From contig NC_089732.1 of the NCBI RefSeq assembly GCF_035083965.1, positions 8,371,383-8,435,382 of the forward strand: a stretch of DNA of 64,000 nucleotides, written 5' to 3'. This document shows, one piece after another, positions 48,512-60,277 of this stretch. Numbering within the stretch: the first letter of the stretch is position 1; the number at the start of each line of letters is the position of its first letter. Below the pieces are notes generated by a model. The model made no database searches. It saw only the letters and a list, made by a program, of their open reading frames with translations, and was not told where the DNA came from. The position numbers were made by a program, and so were the translations under genes. The DNA comes from Branchiostoma lanceolatum. Its lineage: Eukaryota; Chordata; Leptocardii; Amphioxiformes; Branchiostomatidae.

Positions 48512-51500
48512 ATGTTATCAAGAGGGCTCTTAAGAGTCCCAGTGTCGTTTGGAGTTCGTTCAGGGCTCGCTAGGTCCCTTGGAACTCATGCTAGACCCTT
48601 CAAGACGCTGGACGGTGCAGTGGACACCTCAAGCAAGACTTTCCAAGAAAACTTGAAGACGAGCGAGAAGTTGGAAGAGAAGTACACTGCTGTTCTTAAA
48701 CAGGTCTTGGCTGGAGGCGGTCAGAAGGCGATCGACAGACACGTGAAGAAGAACAAGAAATTGTTGGTTCGTGACAGGTATGCGTGAGACGGTTTTGCTT
48801 TTTTTGTGATCACAATTATGTATTTGTGACCGAAATAATTTTCACGCCAGTGAAAATCGCAGAAATTGCATATTTTGCATGGCAGATGCCCTTTAATGTA
48901 TCAATCTATTTTGCCCATCCTTTGAAATTGGTGGTACGTGTGATGTTCTGTCATTGTTATTATACCACATGCTCAAATTTTTCTCACCATTATAAATTTT
49001 GTTTGCAATACACTCCTACACACTAGAACCATTTCTAAAGATTATTGTAATGATTAAGGTAACTGCTTGTCAATAGTCTCCAAATGAGCATCGGATAAAA
49101 CAACCTGTGAAGACCTCGCTTGGTATTTTGATATCAGCTAGCTATTGTGAGCAATACATGTACAACATGAACAAATTTGAAACGTTAATATTCTATTGAT
49201 ACAAAGGTTAGATACATGTATCACCCCTTAGGCTTAATCTTGACACCTTTTTTTATTACTTCAATTCATTGTATATACTGGTGAAAAAATTATTATAGTA
49301 ATTCCATTCAACTGTTTATGTCCTCAGGTTTAGCTACTAGTAAGTGTGTTCATTAGTACCCTCAGTCTAGCTTTCGCAGCCTGGTCCATCAATGATCCAG
49401 CCGTTTCGCTAACAGTTTATTATTTATAGCAGCTTGAAATTAATACAGTACATTGCTTTTTCCAGGCTACGACTGTTGCTGGATGAAGGCTGTGAGTTTT
49501 TAGAGCTGTCCCCGCTGGCTGGGATGGGCATGGAGTATGGAGATATCCCATCAGCAGGCATGGTTTGTGGTATGTCAGTCCAAGTTGTTATATCTACCCG
49601 GTGCATGTACAAATTTTCCCTCAGAAATTACAGAGGATAGCAATACTTCAGTGAGAGGTGTGTGAGAGGAAGGAACTTCTCTATTTTACTAAAGCAAGAC
49701 TTGTAATGTACTGTTAAGTTCTACATGAATGAGGAAGGTGACAGCCGGTTACCAAAACACTGACTAAATAAAACACTTGGTTGTGTACAAACAGTCTTTT
49801 TATTCAGTCCACTCAAGGACATTATATTGGTCCACTATTGTAACCCTGGCTTTAGACAGGATAGGACTTGTTCAGTGAGAGGAAGAATGCAAACAGATCT
49901 AGACATTTACAGAACTGAATTAACTGCAAGAGTGTATTTTCAGATATCAAATTACTAGTTCTGCCTATCTTTTTATGTCCTGTCTAATTGATTAGCTCAT
50001 GGTGTAATGCTAAAAAAACAGAACTTAACAGTACATCCGTAAATGGTTTCATCATGTTGGTAATTATAAGTCACTGAATAACAAAATTCTTTGTAGACAA
50101 CCAAGTGTTTTGTTCACACCAACATTTTGCTGATCGTCTGTCACCTTTCTTAGGGCAATACTGACTGGTTTATGTTGCATTGCAGCTATATATAGGTGTC
50201 ACTGCTTATAAATGTGGTTCCAAACATAAAGGAAGGCAATAGACGCCCACCGAAACATTATGTTGGTGTGAATAAAACACTTGGTTGTGTACAATGAATT
50301 TTGTTATTCAGTGACTTAAGTACCAACATGATTAAACCATTCATGGATGTACAGTGGTAAGTTCTGTTCTTTAGCATTCCAACCATGAGCTAATACCTTT
50401 AGACAGGACTTAAAAAGATAGGCAGAACTAGTTACCTGATATCTAAAATGTACTCTTACAGTTTTTGTTTGGTTCTCTATTTAGATTTCAGTTTGCTTTC
50501 TTTGTCACTTTGATATGTATACAATAGCGGAAGTGCTGGAGTAGAAACAGGATGTTAACCATGGCCTGGACCCCAGTATTATTCATGTAAATGATGTGGT
50601 CAGGGATTGTTACCAGGGCCTTTGTCAGGATTTGAATTTTCAATAGATTGTGATATCCTAGGGTTTATAATTTTTTGGAGGTTGAGTTTGAAAAATAGAT
50701 TCCATTTGCTGCAGGAATCGGTGTGGTGAGTGGTGTACGCTGTCTGGTGACGGGCCACGATGCCACGGTGAAAGGCGGAACATCCTACCCCATCTCGGTG
50801 AAGAAAGGGCTCAGAGCACAGGAGATCGCTCAGGAGAACCACCTGCCATGTATTTACCTGGTGGACAGTGGAGGGGCTTTTTTGCCTTTACAGGTGAGTA
50901 CCTCATAAGGTAAGCACCTCCCAGGTGTATAGTTGTGGCCACCTGATCACCTGTTACGTCTGTGTGCCTGACAGACAGATGAGCATCTGTAAAAAAAATG
51001 TTGGCAGATGTATATCTGTATCTGTTTAGGTTAACCAGTGTAACTGCTACCCTGTTGTTATGACTTATAATTTGATAGTCATAATTTGACTAAAGTGTTT
51101 CAAACTCAACTTTTAATTTCAAAAATATTTTGTGTCTTTCAAAAATTTGAACTTCTCCCTGCTGCTAAACCTGTAACCAATAAAGAATTGGTAACCAAAC
51201 AGCTACTTCAGTGTGCTGAAGGTTAAATTGTGTTTCAAGCTTAAATGTCATTGATATTTTTTTCTTCCAGTCTGACATATTCCCTGACAAGAACCATGGT
51301 GGAAGGATGTTCTACAACGAGGCCATCCTGGGGTCTCTCGGGATCCCCCAGGTCTCTGTCGTGGTGGGTTCCTGTACTGCGGGAGGCGCGTACATCCCTA
51401 CCATGACAGAGGAGGCTGTCATTGTCCGTGGAATGGGCACCATTTTCCTTGGGGGGCCCCCGCTGGTCCAGGCCGCTCTGGGGGAGGTAGTCAGTGCGGA

Positions 51501-54500
51501 GGAGCTGGGTGGGGCCATGATGCATTCCAGGTGAGTTGTGAAAGCTTTATAGCTCACAGATTGCACAACAGAACATCAAGGCTTTTCTAATAGAGCAAAG
51601 GGACCAGTAGTTGAAACTGTATTCTTCTTATTTAATGTTACTGTAAATGCAGAAATGTTCGCTTTGGTTTTATGTTTGTGGTTTTCGCAATAAGCTTTTT
51701 GCTGCAAACTTAAAACCGCCGCAAAATTTTTTGCCCTCCTTTCCCCTTATCTACTATTGCCTCAAACGTGAGCTTAAAACCATTGCAAACACTACATTTT
51801 CTCCCTACCGCAAAATTAAAACCACACGAACTTAAATGGATTTACAGTAGTGGTACATTTGAATACACCAAAGTACCATACAGACCTGTGTCTGTATGAG
51901 AAGTTTTTCAAGAGTAAAATGTATCAATCTTGCAAACCATTCATGCATTTGTTTCTCCAGTGTAAGCGGCTGCACAGATCACTATGCAGAAACAGAGCTT
52001 GAAGCCTTTGAGACGGCGCGGGATATCGTGGCAGGCTTGAACCGACCAATGGCTGAGTACCTCCACAGCCACGACGGGGTTCCCATGGAGGACTCCCTGC
52101 GCCCAATCTCTGAACAGCACCACAAATACGAGCACCCCCTGTACCCAACAGAGGAACTGCAGGGACTGTTGCCAGGATCAAAAGACTTTGATATTTTCAA
52201 GGTATCTATAGAGTATACACAGCTTTGTGCTTAGTCTACAGGCTTTGTATGTTCTTCTCGCATTGGAAACAGGTGGTTTTTAGCCTTCTTCTTGCTGGCT
52301 AAACCAACAACCACAAATTTGTTGCCAAAAGGCTACTTCAGCAAATAAGGCATGAGAGTGTTTGATTATCTCTGAGTGCTGAATTGTGTAATCAAAGATG
52401 TGATATGGCCCTTCTTGGTGTAATGTAATGTTTTGATATTTTGATAATCTGCATATGTTTCCTTTGGTTTAAGGTTATAGCAAGACTAACAGATGGAAGT
52501 AGATTCCATGAATTCAAACACAAATATGGAACATCACTTGTGACAGGATTTGCCTTTATCCAGGGGTGAGTAGTACTCAAATTTTTCAACTTCTGTGCAC
52601 AACCCTTCACTCTCTGATAAATCAAAGGAAACAAAGAAACTGTTAGACCATAATTAACTAATCATAGATTTCTGTCAACAAATATTTTGCCAGCAGAATC
52701 GGCGATTTTACCGGTATAGATCCCTATCTGAGTCTCTGTGGAAAGAAACTCGGATCCAGGTCTCTACCGGCAGAATCAGCAATTCTACCAGATCGGAGTC
52801 TCTACCCTGACATAGATATTCTTTTAATAGGCATTTTGCAGGAATAGTGGCCAATAATGGACCGCTCTGTGAGCAAGGTGCCTTGAAGGGAGCTCACTTT
52901 GCCCAGTTGTGTGCCCAGAGAGCTGTACCAATGATCTTCCTGCAAAATGTGTCATGTGACCGGCCGACAGCCAATAACGCAACAGAAGCTGCCTCCCTGA
53001 GTAGCAGACTAAAGGCTCATGGGAAGATGGCGTCAGCTGTGGCCAGTTGTTTTGTGCCCAAAATTACTCGGAAATGGTGTCGGACCAGAGACAATACCAA
53101 TGGTGTGTGGAAATAGTTCCCTCTTATTTTTCTTAATCCTCAAAATAGGCCCTTTGAACTTTAGAATGTTGCTTTTAAAATTCAGCTTTTTGCCATTCAA
53201 GTCAATCAAATAAGAATCAGTCAGATTGTAGGAAGATTGCAAAAGTTATCTTTGAATGGCAAGATATTCATTTTTTCTTTTCTTTGCAGTGTGGACGGTC
53301 ATTTTCTCCGAGGTTCCTTTTTGTGTGGCCCAATGCAAAGGTGGGAGTGGCAGATGTACAGGAGGCTGTAGATGCAGCTGTACAGGTGAGTGAATGATGT
53401 GATGAATGAATAGATAGATGATTGAATTAATACATACATGAGTGAATGAATGAATGAATTGATTGGTTGATGATCGACCAATCAATTTATTGATTGATTG
53501 ATAGGTCGCTTGATTCGTTGCTTGGTTCATTGGTTGGCTGGTTGGTCAATTAATTGATTGATTGATTGATTGATATTTATTTGTACTTGCAGGCTAAGTT
53601 TGGTGATGTTAAAAGTGAGGAGAGAGAAAAATTCCAATCCAAGATAGCAGCAAGGTAAGAGGCATTTTAGAATATAACTTTTCTGCAATGTATTGGCCAT
53701 GTAACTTGCCATGTATAAAAGGTCTTAATGATGTTATCTATAGAAAGTCACAGAAGTGCTGTGGGAGGCCTTAGAGATACTGTAAAAGGTCTTAGAGTTA
53801 CTGAGAAATTTCTTAAAGATACTGAGAAAGTTATTTGAGACCTTGTACAAGGTCTGGCAGATACTTTGGAGGGTCTTAGAGATCTTGTGGAAGGTCTTAT
53901 AGAGATAAAGGTCACAGATATACATGTACTGTATATGTAACTTGGGCCTTTTAGAATATATTCAAATTTGTAGAATTTTGTCTTACTTTAATACTATTGT
54001 ATGTTGAAGCTGTACAATTTTGGATCTGGAATGTGCCCCCCTCCCACCCCAGGTTATCCCAGCAGACCAGTGCCTTCTACTCCAGCAGCAGAATGTGGGA
54101 TGATGGGATAGTTCTGCCACAGGACTCAAGAAGGGTGAGTGGATTTCCCTTAAGCTGCCAGGCCTGGATATATCTGGGATACAGAAGCATGTCCTATGTG
54201 CGACGCCCAGTTACAACTGGTATAGGGTATTCCCCGGAAGAAAACAGTATTGCATGCATATACATGTAGCGCGTGAAACCCGAATATTAGGGGAGTTAGG
54301 ACCGCCGGCTGTTCGTGGTTTTTTTTAGGGAAGTCAGGGGTCAAACATTTATGCTTTTTATTGGGCTGAAACTCTTGCAGCTTAAGGGTTAAGACTCACT
54401 TTAAGAATACATGGACAAGTACAAGCAATGCATATGAATTTTGTCATCACCATCCCAAACTATACATGTACATAGTATCAAGGAGGTTAAAGCAAGATTA

Positions 54501-54952
54501 ACCTCTTTGAAAGTAATAGTACATAGTAGTTCCTGAATTATGTATTTATGTCATATCTGTCAGACATTTTAACATTCATCTTCTCTTGTTATAAGTAGCT
54601 TACTGAATGCTTGCTTTGAAAGAGTTGCCTTTCAAATTTCCTATCAATTATGTATGAAAGGTTGTGGTACAGTAGATCATATGTACATGCAAGTATTCTT
54701 GCCTCTGATATCTGAATAGAGACCAACATATTATATCCAATAGTAGATGTTTAGAGTAAGAATAGTGTAGATGAAAATGTAACTTGCTGTTGAAAGATGT
54801 TTTTTTCTTTTGAGATGAGAAGACATTAGTTGCACCTTTGGTGAACTTGAACCTTATTGTTACAGATACTGGGACAGTGCCTGAGAATAGTCCACAGCAC
54901 TCTGGATACAGACGCAACCGAAAGGCGCAAGTTTGGAGTCTTCAGGATGTAA
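48512..54952 (+). CDS. MCCC2: Methylcrotonoyl-CoA carboxylase beta subunit, 11 exons, with an apparent frameshift in exon 7
   Basis: Exons are 48512-48777, 49466-49569, 50715-50893, 51271-51530, 51961-52201, 52474-52565, 52831-53102, 53290-53385, 53593-53654, 54053-54134 and 54866-54952. The N-terminus [20 protein letters not shown] is Arg-rich and lacks acid residues, as in mitochondrial presequences. The protein is the carboxyltransferase half of the biotin enzyme (partner MCCC1) that carboxylates 3-methylcrotonyl-CoA in leucine breakdown in the matrix. Signatures include [133 protein letters not shown] and the C-terminus RKFGVFRM. Exon 7 must start at 52831, not at the AG of 52841, to keep phase. 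Within exon 7 the frame shifts near 53069: VPKIT continues in another frame as [11 protein letters not shown]. All other junctions agree. Confidence 0.9.
49922..50463. mobile_element. Large inverted repeat (two arms of about 200 bp) in MCCC2 intron 2
   Basis: The left arm 49922-50123 runs AACTGCAAGAGTGTATTTTC ... GTTCACACCAAC. Its reverse complement matches 50262-50463 (GTTGGTGTGAATAAAACACT ... TGTACTCTTACAGTT) with only scattered changes and small gaps. Shared blocks include AGATAGGCAGAACTAG and CATGAGCTAAT. The spacer is about 138 bp. A further direct copy of the AATAAAACACTTGGTTGTGT piece is at 49766. It is probably a foldback element or two head-to-head copies. Confidence 0.8.
51639..51849. 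mobile_element. Second MITE copy, 211 bp, in MCCC2 intron 4
   Basis: It starts TACTGTAAATGCAGAAATG and ends GGATTTACAGTA, with GGTTTTATGTTTGTGGTTTT, AACTTAAAACCGCCGCAAA and AAACACTACATTTTCTCCCT inside. It shares ends, length and inner order with the copy at 47378. Confidence 0.8.
52680..52805. repeat. Imperfect hairpin sequence in MCCC2 intron 6
   Basis: CAGAATCGGCGATTTTACCG and GGTCTCTACCGGCAGAATC with AGATCGGAGTCTCTACC form overlapping direct and inverted matches around GAGTCTCTG. It is probably a degenerate short element; its limits are uncertain. Confidence 0.4.
53396..53580. repeat. Tetranucleotide repeats in MCCC2 intron 8
   Basis: Runs of GAATGAAT (53440-53460) are followed by TTGATTGA and TTGGTTGG variants (53457-53575). 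They are low-complexity and lie just before the exon 9 acceptor. Confidence 0.85.
53745..53915. repeat. Degenerate minisatellite in MCCC2 intron 9
   Basis: About seven imperfect units of 22-28 bp share GGTCTTAGAGATACTG-GA-A, for example at 53768, 53790, 53810, 53850 and 53872. Confidence 0.65.
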
Positions 54953-55374
54953 ATAGACCATTTGTGACTCCTACATTGTCCTACAATACCCTGGGTGCAG
55001 CTCAGAAGTGAATGTTTACTTGCCTTTGAGTTTTGATAATGAAATTATCCCATAGAGATTGATTAATTCTGATGTTGATTTCATGTTCATTTTCATGCCT
55101 TGATTGAGTTGTAAAATTGATAAAGATATGTTATAATTGTTACATTGTTGAAAAATGTATCTGTAAATGGTTATGTTAAGATATGTACTGATTGTTAGGT
55201 TGATGGAACAACCTTAAGTCACCAACAGTGTGGTATAAAAATAATGCACTAGAACAATATCATTGTCAAGGTGGAAAAAAAGCTCTGTATATCTTACAAA
55301 GTAGAAGGTTTATATCTTCACACTTGTTTTCCCTTTCTGCATGTTAGTTTCAATTTAAGTGTTTGTAAAAATTG

Positions 55375-55380
55375 AATAAA
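55375..55380 (+). terminator. Poly(A) signal of MCCC2
   Basis: AATAAA lies about 420 bp after the MCCC2 stop codon. Confidence 0.7.
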
Positions 55381-58300
55381 GAATCACCTAGAGATAGCCA
55401 GTGAAATAATGTACAGTCATATGTCTGGTAGTGTGGCAGCTAGCATCATGTTTCAAGTTCTTTTTACAACATACTACATACGTTTTTAAAGGTAAAAAGT
55501 CATCCAAACACTTTTGAACAGTATCTTTTGTGCCACGCCAAGACTTTCTCTTAGTATCTTCAAGAAGCAACAGCTATGGTCTCATTATCGACTCATGATC
55601 CAGGTGAAACATCTATATGTGAAGTTTTTTTTCCTCTTATTTTTATTGCATAACAAATGATTTAGCTGATGTACTTAAGTGCTCTATCAAATCTGAGATG
55701 AAAACTTGTTACTTGATTTATAAATTATTTGCAACAGTCATCTAACAATACTCAACGACGTAATTTTTTGTCCTATTATGTCATATGATAACAGAGATTG
55801 AGGTAATGCAAGCACTTTGTACATATTCTTTGAATGATATTGAACACAATAAAAAAGAACATGACAGACTGTTGTCTAGGTTTTTGGTCACATGTGACAT
55901 ACAAGTTTGTCCTGAAGACATGCAACTTACACCCCAGGCATATAAGATACATTTTGTATGTTGTTAGCAGGAGGGGATTTTTTGTTGTTATGCATGTTTT
56001 CACAAGCACTCAAGGCCTCTGAGTTTTGCAGTTAAATGTGGCCTGTACTATGTGTGGTGGTTTGCAGCAATGAAGGCAATCAGAGATGGCAGACTTCACC
56101 CACTGAAGTCATGATGCTTTGTAAGAATAAGTTAGAAGCAAGAACAGAGAGATATGTAGGCAAGCCAAAATAATACTCCCTTTGGTTGAGCCTTGTAACC
56201 TTTTTTGGTCTCGTCATATCCGTGGTATAGTTTTAGTAGTCACCAAGGTACGGTAATACCGGCTTGGAGCCAGTGAGGATCAATGAGACATCCCTGTGTT
56301 ACGTGCTACATAGCGGTCAGTGACATGGAGGCTGGAACTATTTTAGAAACACGTGCACAGCCAAGGACGTTTGTAAACGCGTTCTCGTGATTTTTTTTCT
56401 ACCAAGGGTAACGTTAGGTACAGCCCAGGCGTTAATTAGTGGAAACTTTGGCGTGGGCTGATTTTGTTGGAGAGCCAATCTGTATAGTTTCGACCAAGGG
56501 AGAGAGGCGTGGAAATAAGCTACCGGTGTACCGGGCCCTCTATGTGCCAGTCCAACAGCGGGATAGTGAATGTTCCCTTACGTATATTCTGCCCTAGAAA
56601 AGAGAGAGAAACATTGATAAAAGGGCAGGCAAAGTCATCACCATCTGTGGGACAGGCCATATATGGGTTCGCATTCTTCTCATTTACAATATACCTAGGA
56701 GTTTCTTTTTTAAACAGCCTTGAACACACCGACTTAAGTCTCCTTTGAAATGTTGATGTCATAGAATACGTGTGTAGTACTGTGTACATACACCCAGGCA
56801 TTGATCAAAGAAAAGTCATCTCCATCTGGGCTATCGAATCATTTGCAGTAAGTATACACCGACTATACTACACTACAGCTAGCTACTCCAGCTGTTTCCT
56901 CACTTTTAGTGACCTTTAATAATCTCAATAATGACATTGTATATGTATGACATAGAAAGATGAGCGCACACCTAGACATTGATAAAAGGTCCGTATGTTG
57001 GGTCACACCTTGGTTGCAGTGATATCGATACTATGTTTTCCCATTTAGAATCCCGCCGTATGCCGATTCCAGGCTGCGATGCTATCTATAGCCTTTCCTC
57101 GTATGATATAAAAGCCTGTATTACGTGGTTATATAACATGGCATACGTGGTGATAGTGTAGCAGTGCGCCCCTTCAACAGAATGTTATGGGCCCGTGCCG
57201 CCTGTATCGATGGCTGAAGACCTAGGCTAGGGTGGCTTACGTGCCAGCTGTGCGGTTATACCTTTGTTTATTGTGCGTATCGCTTAGCCGGTGTAACCTA
57301 CCTGTTCATGCGTACAAGTTCACGGTGCTAACGTGACTGATTTATTTGATCCGTTGCACGCCGGGCGTGCCCTCAACTTGGTATGACTAACGTTTCTAAG
57401 GTATTGTTACCCTAAGCTAACCAAGCTCTCTAACCTCCTGGGAAATCCTACGCGTAGGGCTTTGTTATTGTACTTCCTACTAAACGTTTCAAACGCACAG
57501 TCCTTCCTATGCGGACGTCCGCAGAAGTTAGAAGAGTGCTGACAGGAAAACCGCATCTGCTTGGAGATTGGGCCAATATGTCTGAATTACGAGGCTAACG
57601 TGGCCTACGTGCAGGTTGTGCAGCTGGGATTGCCTCCTAATGATCATATACGTAAGGTGACGTCACGAGACAGACCTTTTAGACAGGAGCGGACGGCTAC
57701 AAAACGTCGTCTGTGTGGCCAGCCGCCGGGAGAGCCGGGCGCACGGATTTGATAGAGATATCCCTTTAATATAACCATCAACTAATCGGTCTACTAGTGG
57801 TCAAAACAACGCGGGCAAAGGTGACAGAAGAAGGTATGTAATCATTTCTAGGTGCTGTGGGCTGTATTTTTTGCGATTCACGAATTCGCCAGTTGAGCGT
57901 TTTTAAGGCATGTATACGTGATAGGTAACAGGTACATGTAGATACATTCCGTTAAGGTCAAGGTTTACAAAAATATCAGCGTGAAACAAATCTATTTGTT
58001 TAAGAAAGTCAGGTTGTATATATATATATGTCTGTGGAAAGAATAGTGATTGTTTTGCGTTTCTGTAGTGGTGCCCTCCCACCACAGTACAGACTTGGTA
58101 TTCCATTTGCGCTAAAAACTCATTTGTCAGCTGTGCTCAGATCTACCTGCTTGATTGAATGGAAATAATGGAAACCTTTTAAGTACCGCATTACCAGTAA
58201 TGGCTCCTGTAAAACAAAAGGTTAAATCTGAATAATGATTTCTGTATGGGTTTTGTTTTTCGCGAGAGTTCTCAGTGTAACGGCATGACTTGAGTATTAC

Positions 58301-58847
58301 ATTCGTATGCTACGGCAATTAAAATGCCATTGCTTCTAAACCGGTATCCCGGAGAATAATGTCAAGTTGTAGTTTGCTTCTACTAGTCGCTTGGATGAGC
58401 TAATAAGCCAGCTGGCAATTTTCAGCCCGATTACGAACAAACAGAGCTTTTATATAGTATGTATTGAAAATATATGGTTTGAACTATTGTATCAAACTGT
58501 AAACCGCAATGTTATAACAGAATATTGATATTGGAATATGTTCGGCATATCTCTACGTTATACTTTTTGTTCCGTCTTAGCTGAGATAAGTATGACCTTC
58601 TGTCGCTTAAAGAGACACATTGTTTGTGCCATACGGAGAGGTCATGGCTATATGGAACAGTGGAATGTCAAACAGGAAGTTTACACGGTACCGCACGTAG
58701 TCGGATTCCCCATGCGCTACTATAGAGGCATCACGTACATGACCCAGGCTGACCACGCCGTCGGCTACAGGGAAAATATTTGTCAGGGAATTTTGGCCAC
58801 CATAGCATTTTCATTTGCAGGTGCAGTTGTTACTCAGAGGGGAAAAT

Positions 58848-59105
58848 GTTAACCTTCCCGTGGACTGACTCCTTGCCAATTATTCCTTTTTTGCCGAATG
58901 TTACCCCCGTAGGAAGGCCTGGTGGAGGCTTTACATGACCTCTGGGTTTCTTTACGATGGTGTCGTTGACCTTGAAGTCTGACTCCTTGTCATTTATGGG
59001 TTCGAATTCTGCCCGGTCTACTATGACTTCCAAGGTGACCGCGGACATGTTTGAATTGGCATGTCTAATTAGTTGGGGTTTTGCCAAAAGTTTGGGTCTT
59101 AAGAT
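58848..59105 (-). CDS. Unidentified possible exon or gene remnant
   Basis: The minus strand is open for about 85 codons to a TAA at about 58848. The composition is protein-like: KPQLIRHANSNMSAVTLEVI, then VDRAEFEPINDKESDFKVND, TIVKKPRGHVKPPPGLPTGV and TFGKKGIIGKESVHGKVNIF. The proline-glycine stretch and lack of repeats argue against a random frame. I do not recognise the family and see no matching exon nearby. It could be the end of an unrecognised gene, a retrocopy or chance. Confidence 0.3.
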
Positions 59106-59775
59106 CTAACGTAACATGTATTGTTAGGGGCGAACCGGGACAAATCGCCAGGGGGGTCGGTGGTAAAGTGCGACTTTGACTATAATTTTTTCCCTGAAAT
59201 ATCCAATGAAGTAATGTTCTTTAGACAATCAGAAACATTCGGTCATCGCACGGTCGGTCATTGCACGTAAACCACATACACCCCCCCCCCCCCCAACACA
59301 CACACACAACACCCAATCTTGGATCATGCATATGTAAGGTGGAAACTTGCCACTCGGCACGAGTGTGGGGGGTGGGGTGTCCTTACCCTTTCTCACGTTG
59401 TGATTTGTTGTTGACTAGTCTTAGCAACGTGTCGTGTTATATCTCACGTTGAAGACTACATGCGCCATCCCCTACTCGGCGCGCAGGCAATTCACAGCAC
59501 TTCTGTCATTTTGATGCTTACCCATAAGCGCACGTTGCAACTTAGTCGAGTCAATTAGCCTCAGTAACGTTAACGTGCCGTGAGATGCCGCGTGAAGACA
59601 TCTCACGTTGCGAAGATGAACTCAAGTCTGATACTTGACGCCACTCGGCAGAGAACGTGGGCAGATGCGTCAGCCACGTGAGATTAGACAGCATTGCCGT
59701 TAAGGGTACTTAACACAAGGTTTCCTGCCGACTACGTGCAGTGCCTCTCAATGTACGTGCGCTAATAATAGGACG

Positions 59776-59816
59776 CTGTTGTATAAGGATATAGCTAATA
59801 TATCCTTATACAACAG
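59776..59816. repeat. Perfect 18-bp inverted repeat
   Basis: CTGTTGTATAAGGATATA (59776-59793) and its exact reverse complement (59799-59816) enclose GCTAA. It is intergenic, with no T-run or clear target-site duplication; its role is unknown. Confidence 0.85.
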
Positions 59817-60277
59817 TATAAGCATAGCAGGAAAGCCTAGAGACATAAGAGAACACGGGAGGTTTACAGAGGATTGTAGCGGGGATGCAGCAGAGTCACG
59901 ACCGCAAAGGAAAGCTTGTGGGCATGTATTAAATCAATGCATCACGAACCCTTAATCAACGTGACCTTCAAACCGTTTAACGAGTCGGCGCTGCGACAGT
60001 AAAAGTTAGCTCTACATTAGACTAATAATTCAGCGTTGAAAAACGTTCAAAATTCATATGTTCCCATTACGAAAGTGGTAAGCAACTCCTCTCCTTTGTC
60101 AGATATAATGACGTGGATTCAGAGAGCGAGGTTGCGGTGAACATTCGGTGAAGGTAGAGCCTGGAACTGGACAGGAAGGCGTGAAGGAGGTCTAAAACTC
60201 CCAGTTACTTCTCCCCTGCTAAATGTACTGCTTTTCTCATCTACAGATTTAACTAGAGATAGGAGAGGATTTCTGAG

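Larger units (their letters stand above)
55381..60277. other. Gene-poor interval between MCCC2 and the LRRC8-type gene
   Basis: No recognised gene lies in these 4.9 kb. Content is mixed AT-rich and, after about 56200, GC-richer sequence. Two stretches look weakly coding. The plus-strand one at about 58650-58790 reads VKQEVYTVPHVVGFPMRYYR and then GITYMTQADHAVGYR. The minus-strand one at 58848-59105 is described separately. A C-run and CA-rich tract lies at 59278-59315. Unseen 5' exons of the LRRC8-type gene may fall here. Confidence 0.6.

Noticed and set aside
50126-50262. Hammerhead ribozyme in the foldback spacer
   Set aside because: A CACCGAAAC and a CTGAT are present, but the full conserved core with three stems could not be fitted.
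52842-53116. Second MCCC2 lesion at the exon 6/7 junction
   Set aside because: The nearer AG at 52841 gives a wrong phase, but the acceptor at 52830 restores both phase and the expected residues, so only the 53069 shift remains.
53396-53712. Minus-strand frames in MCCC2 introns 8-9
   Set aside because: They are low-complexity frames from TTGA/TGAA repeats.
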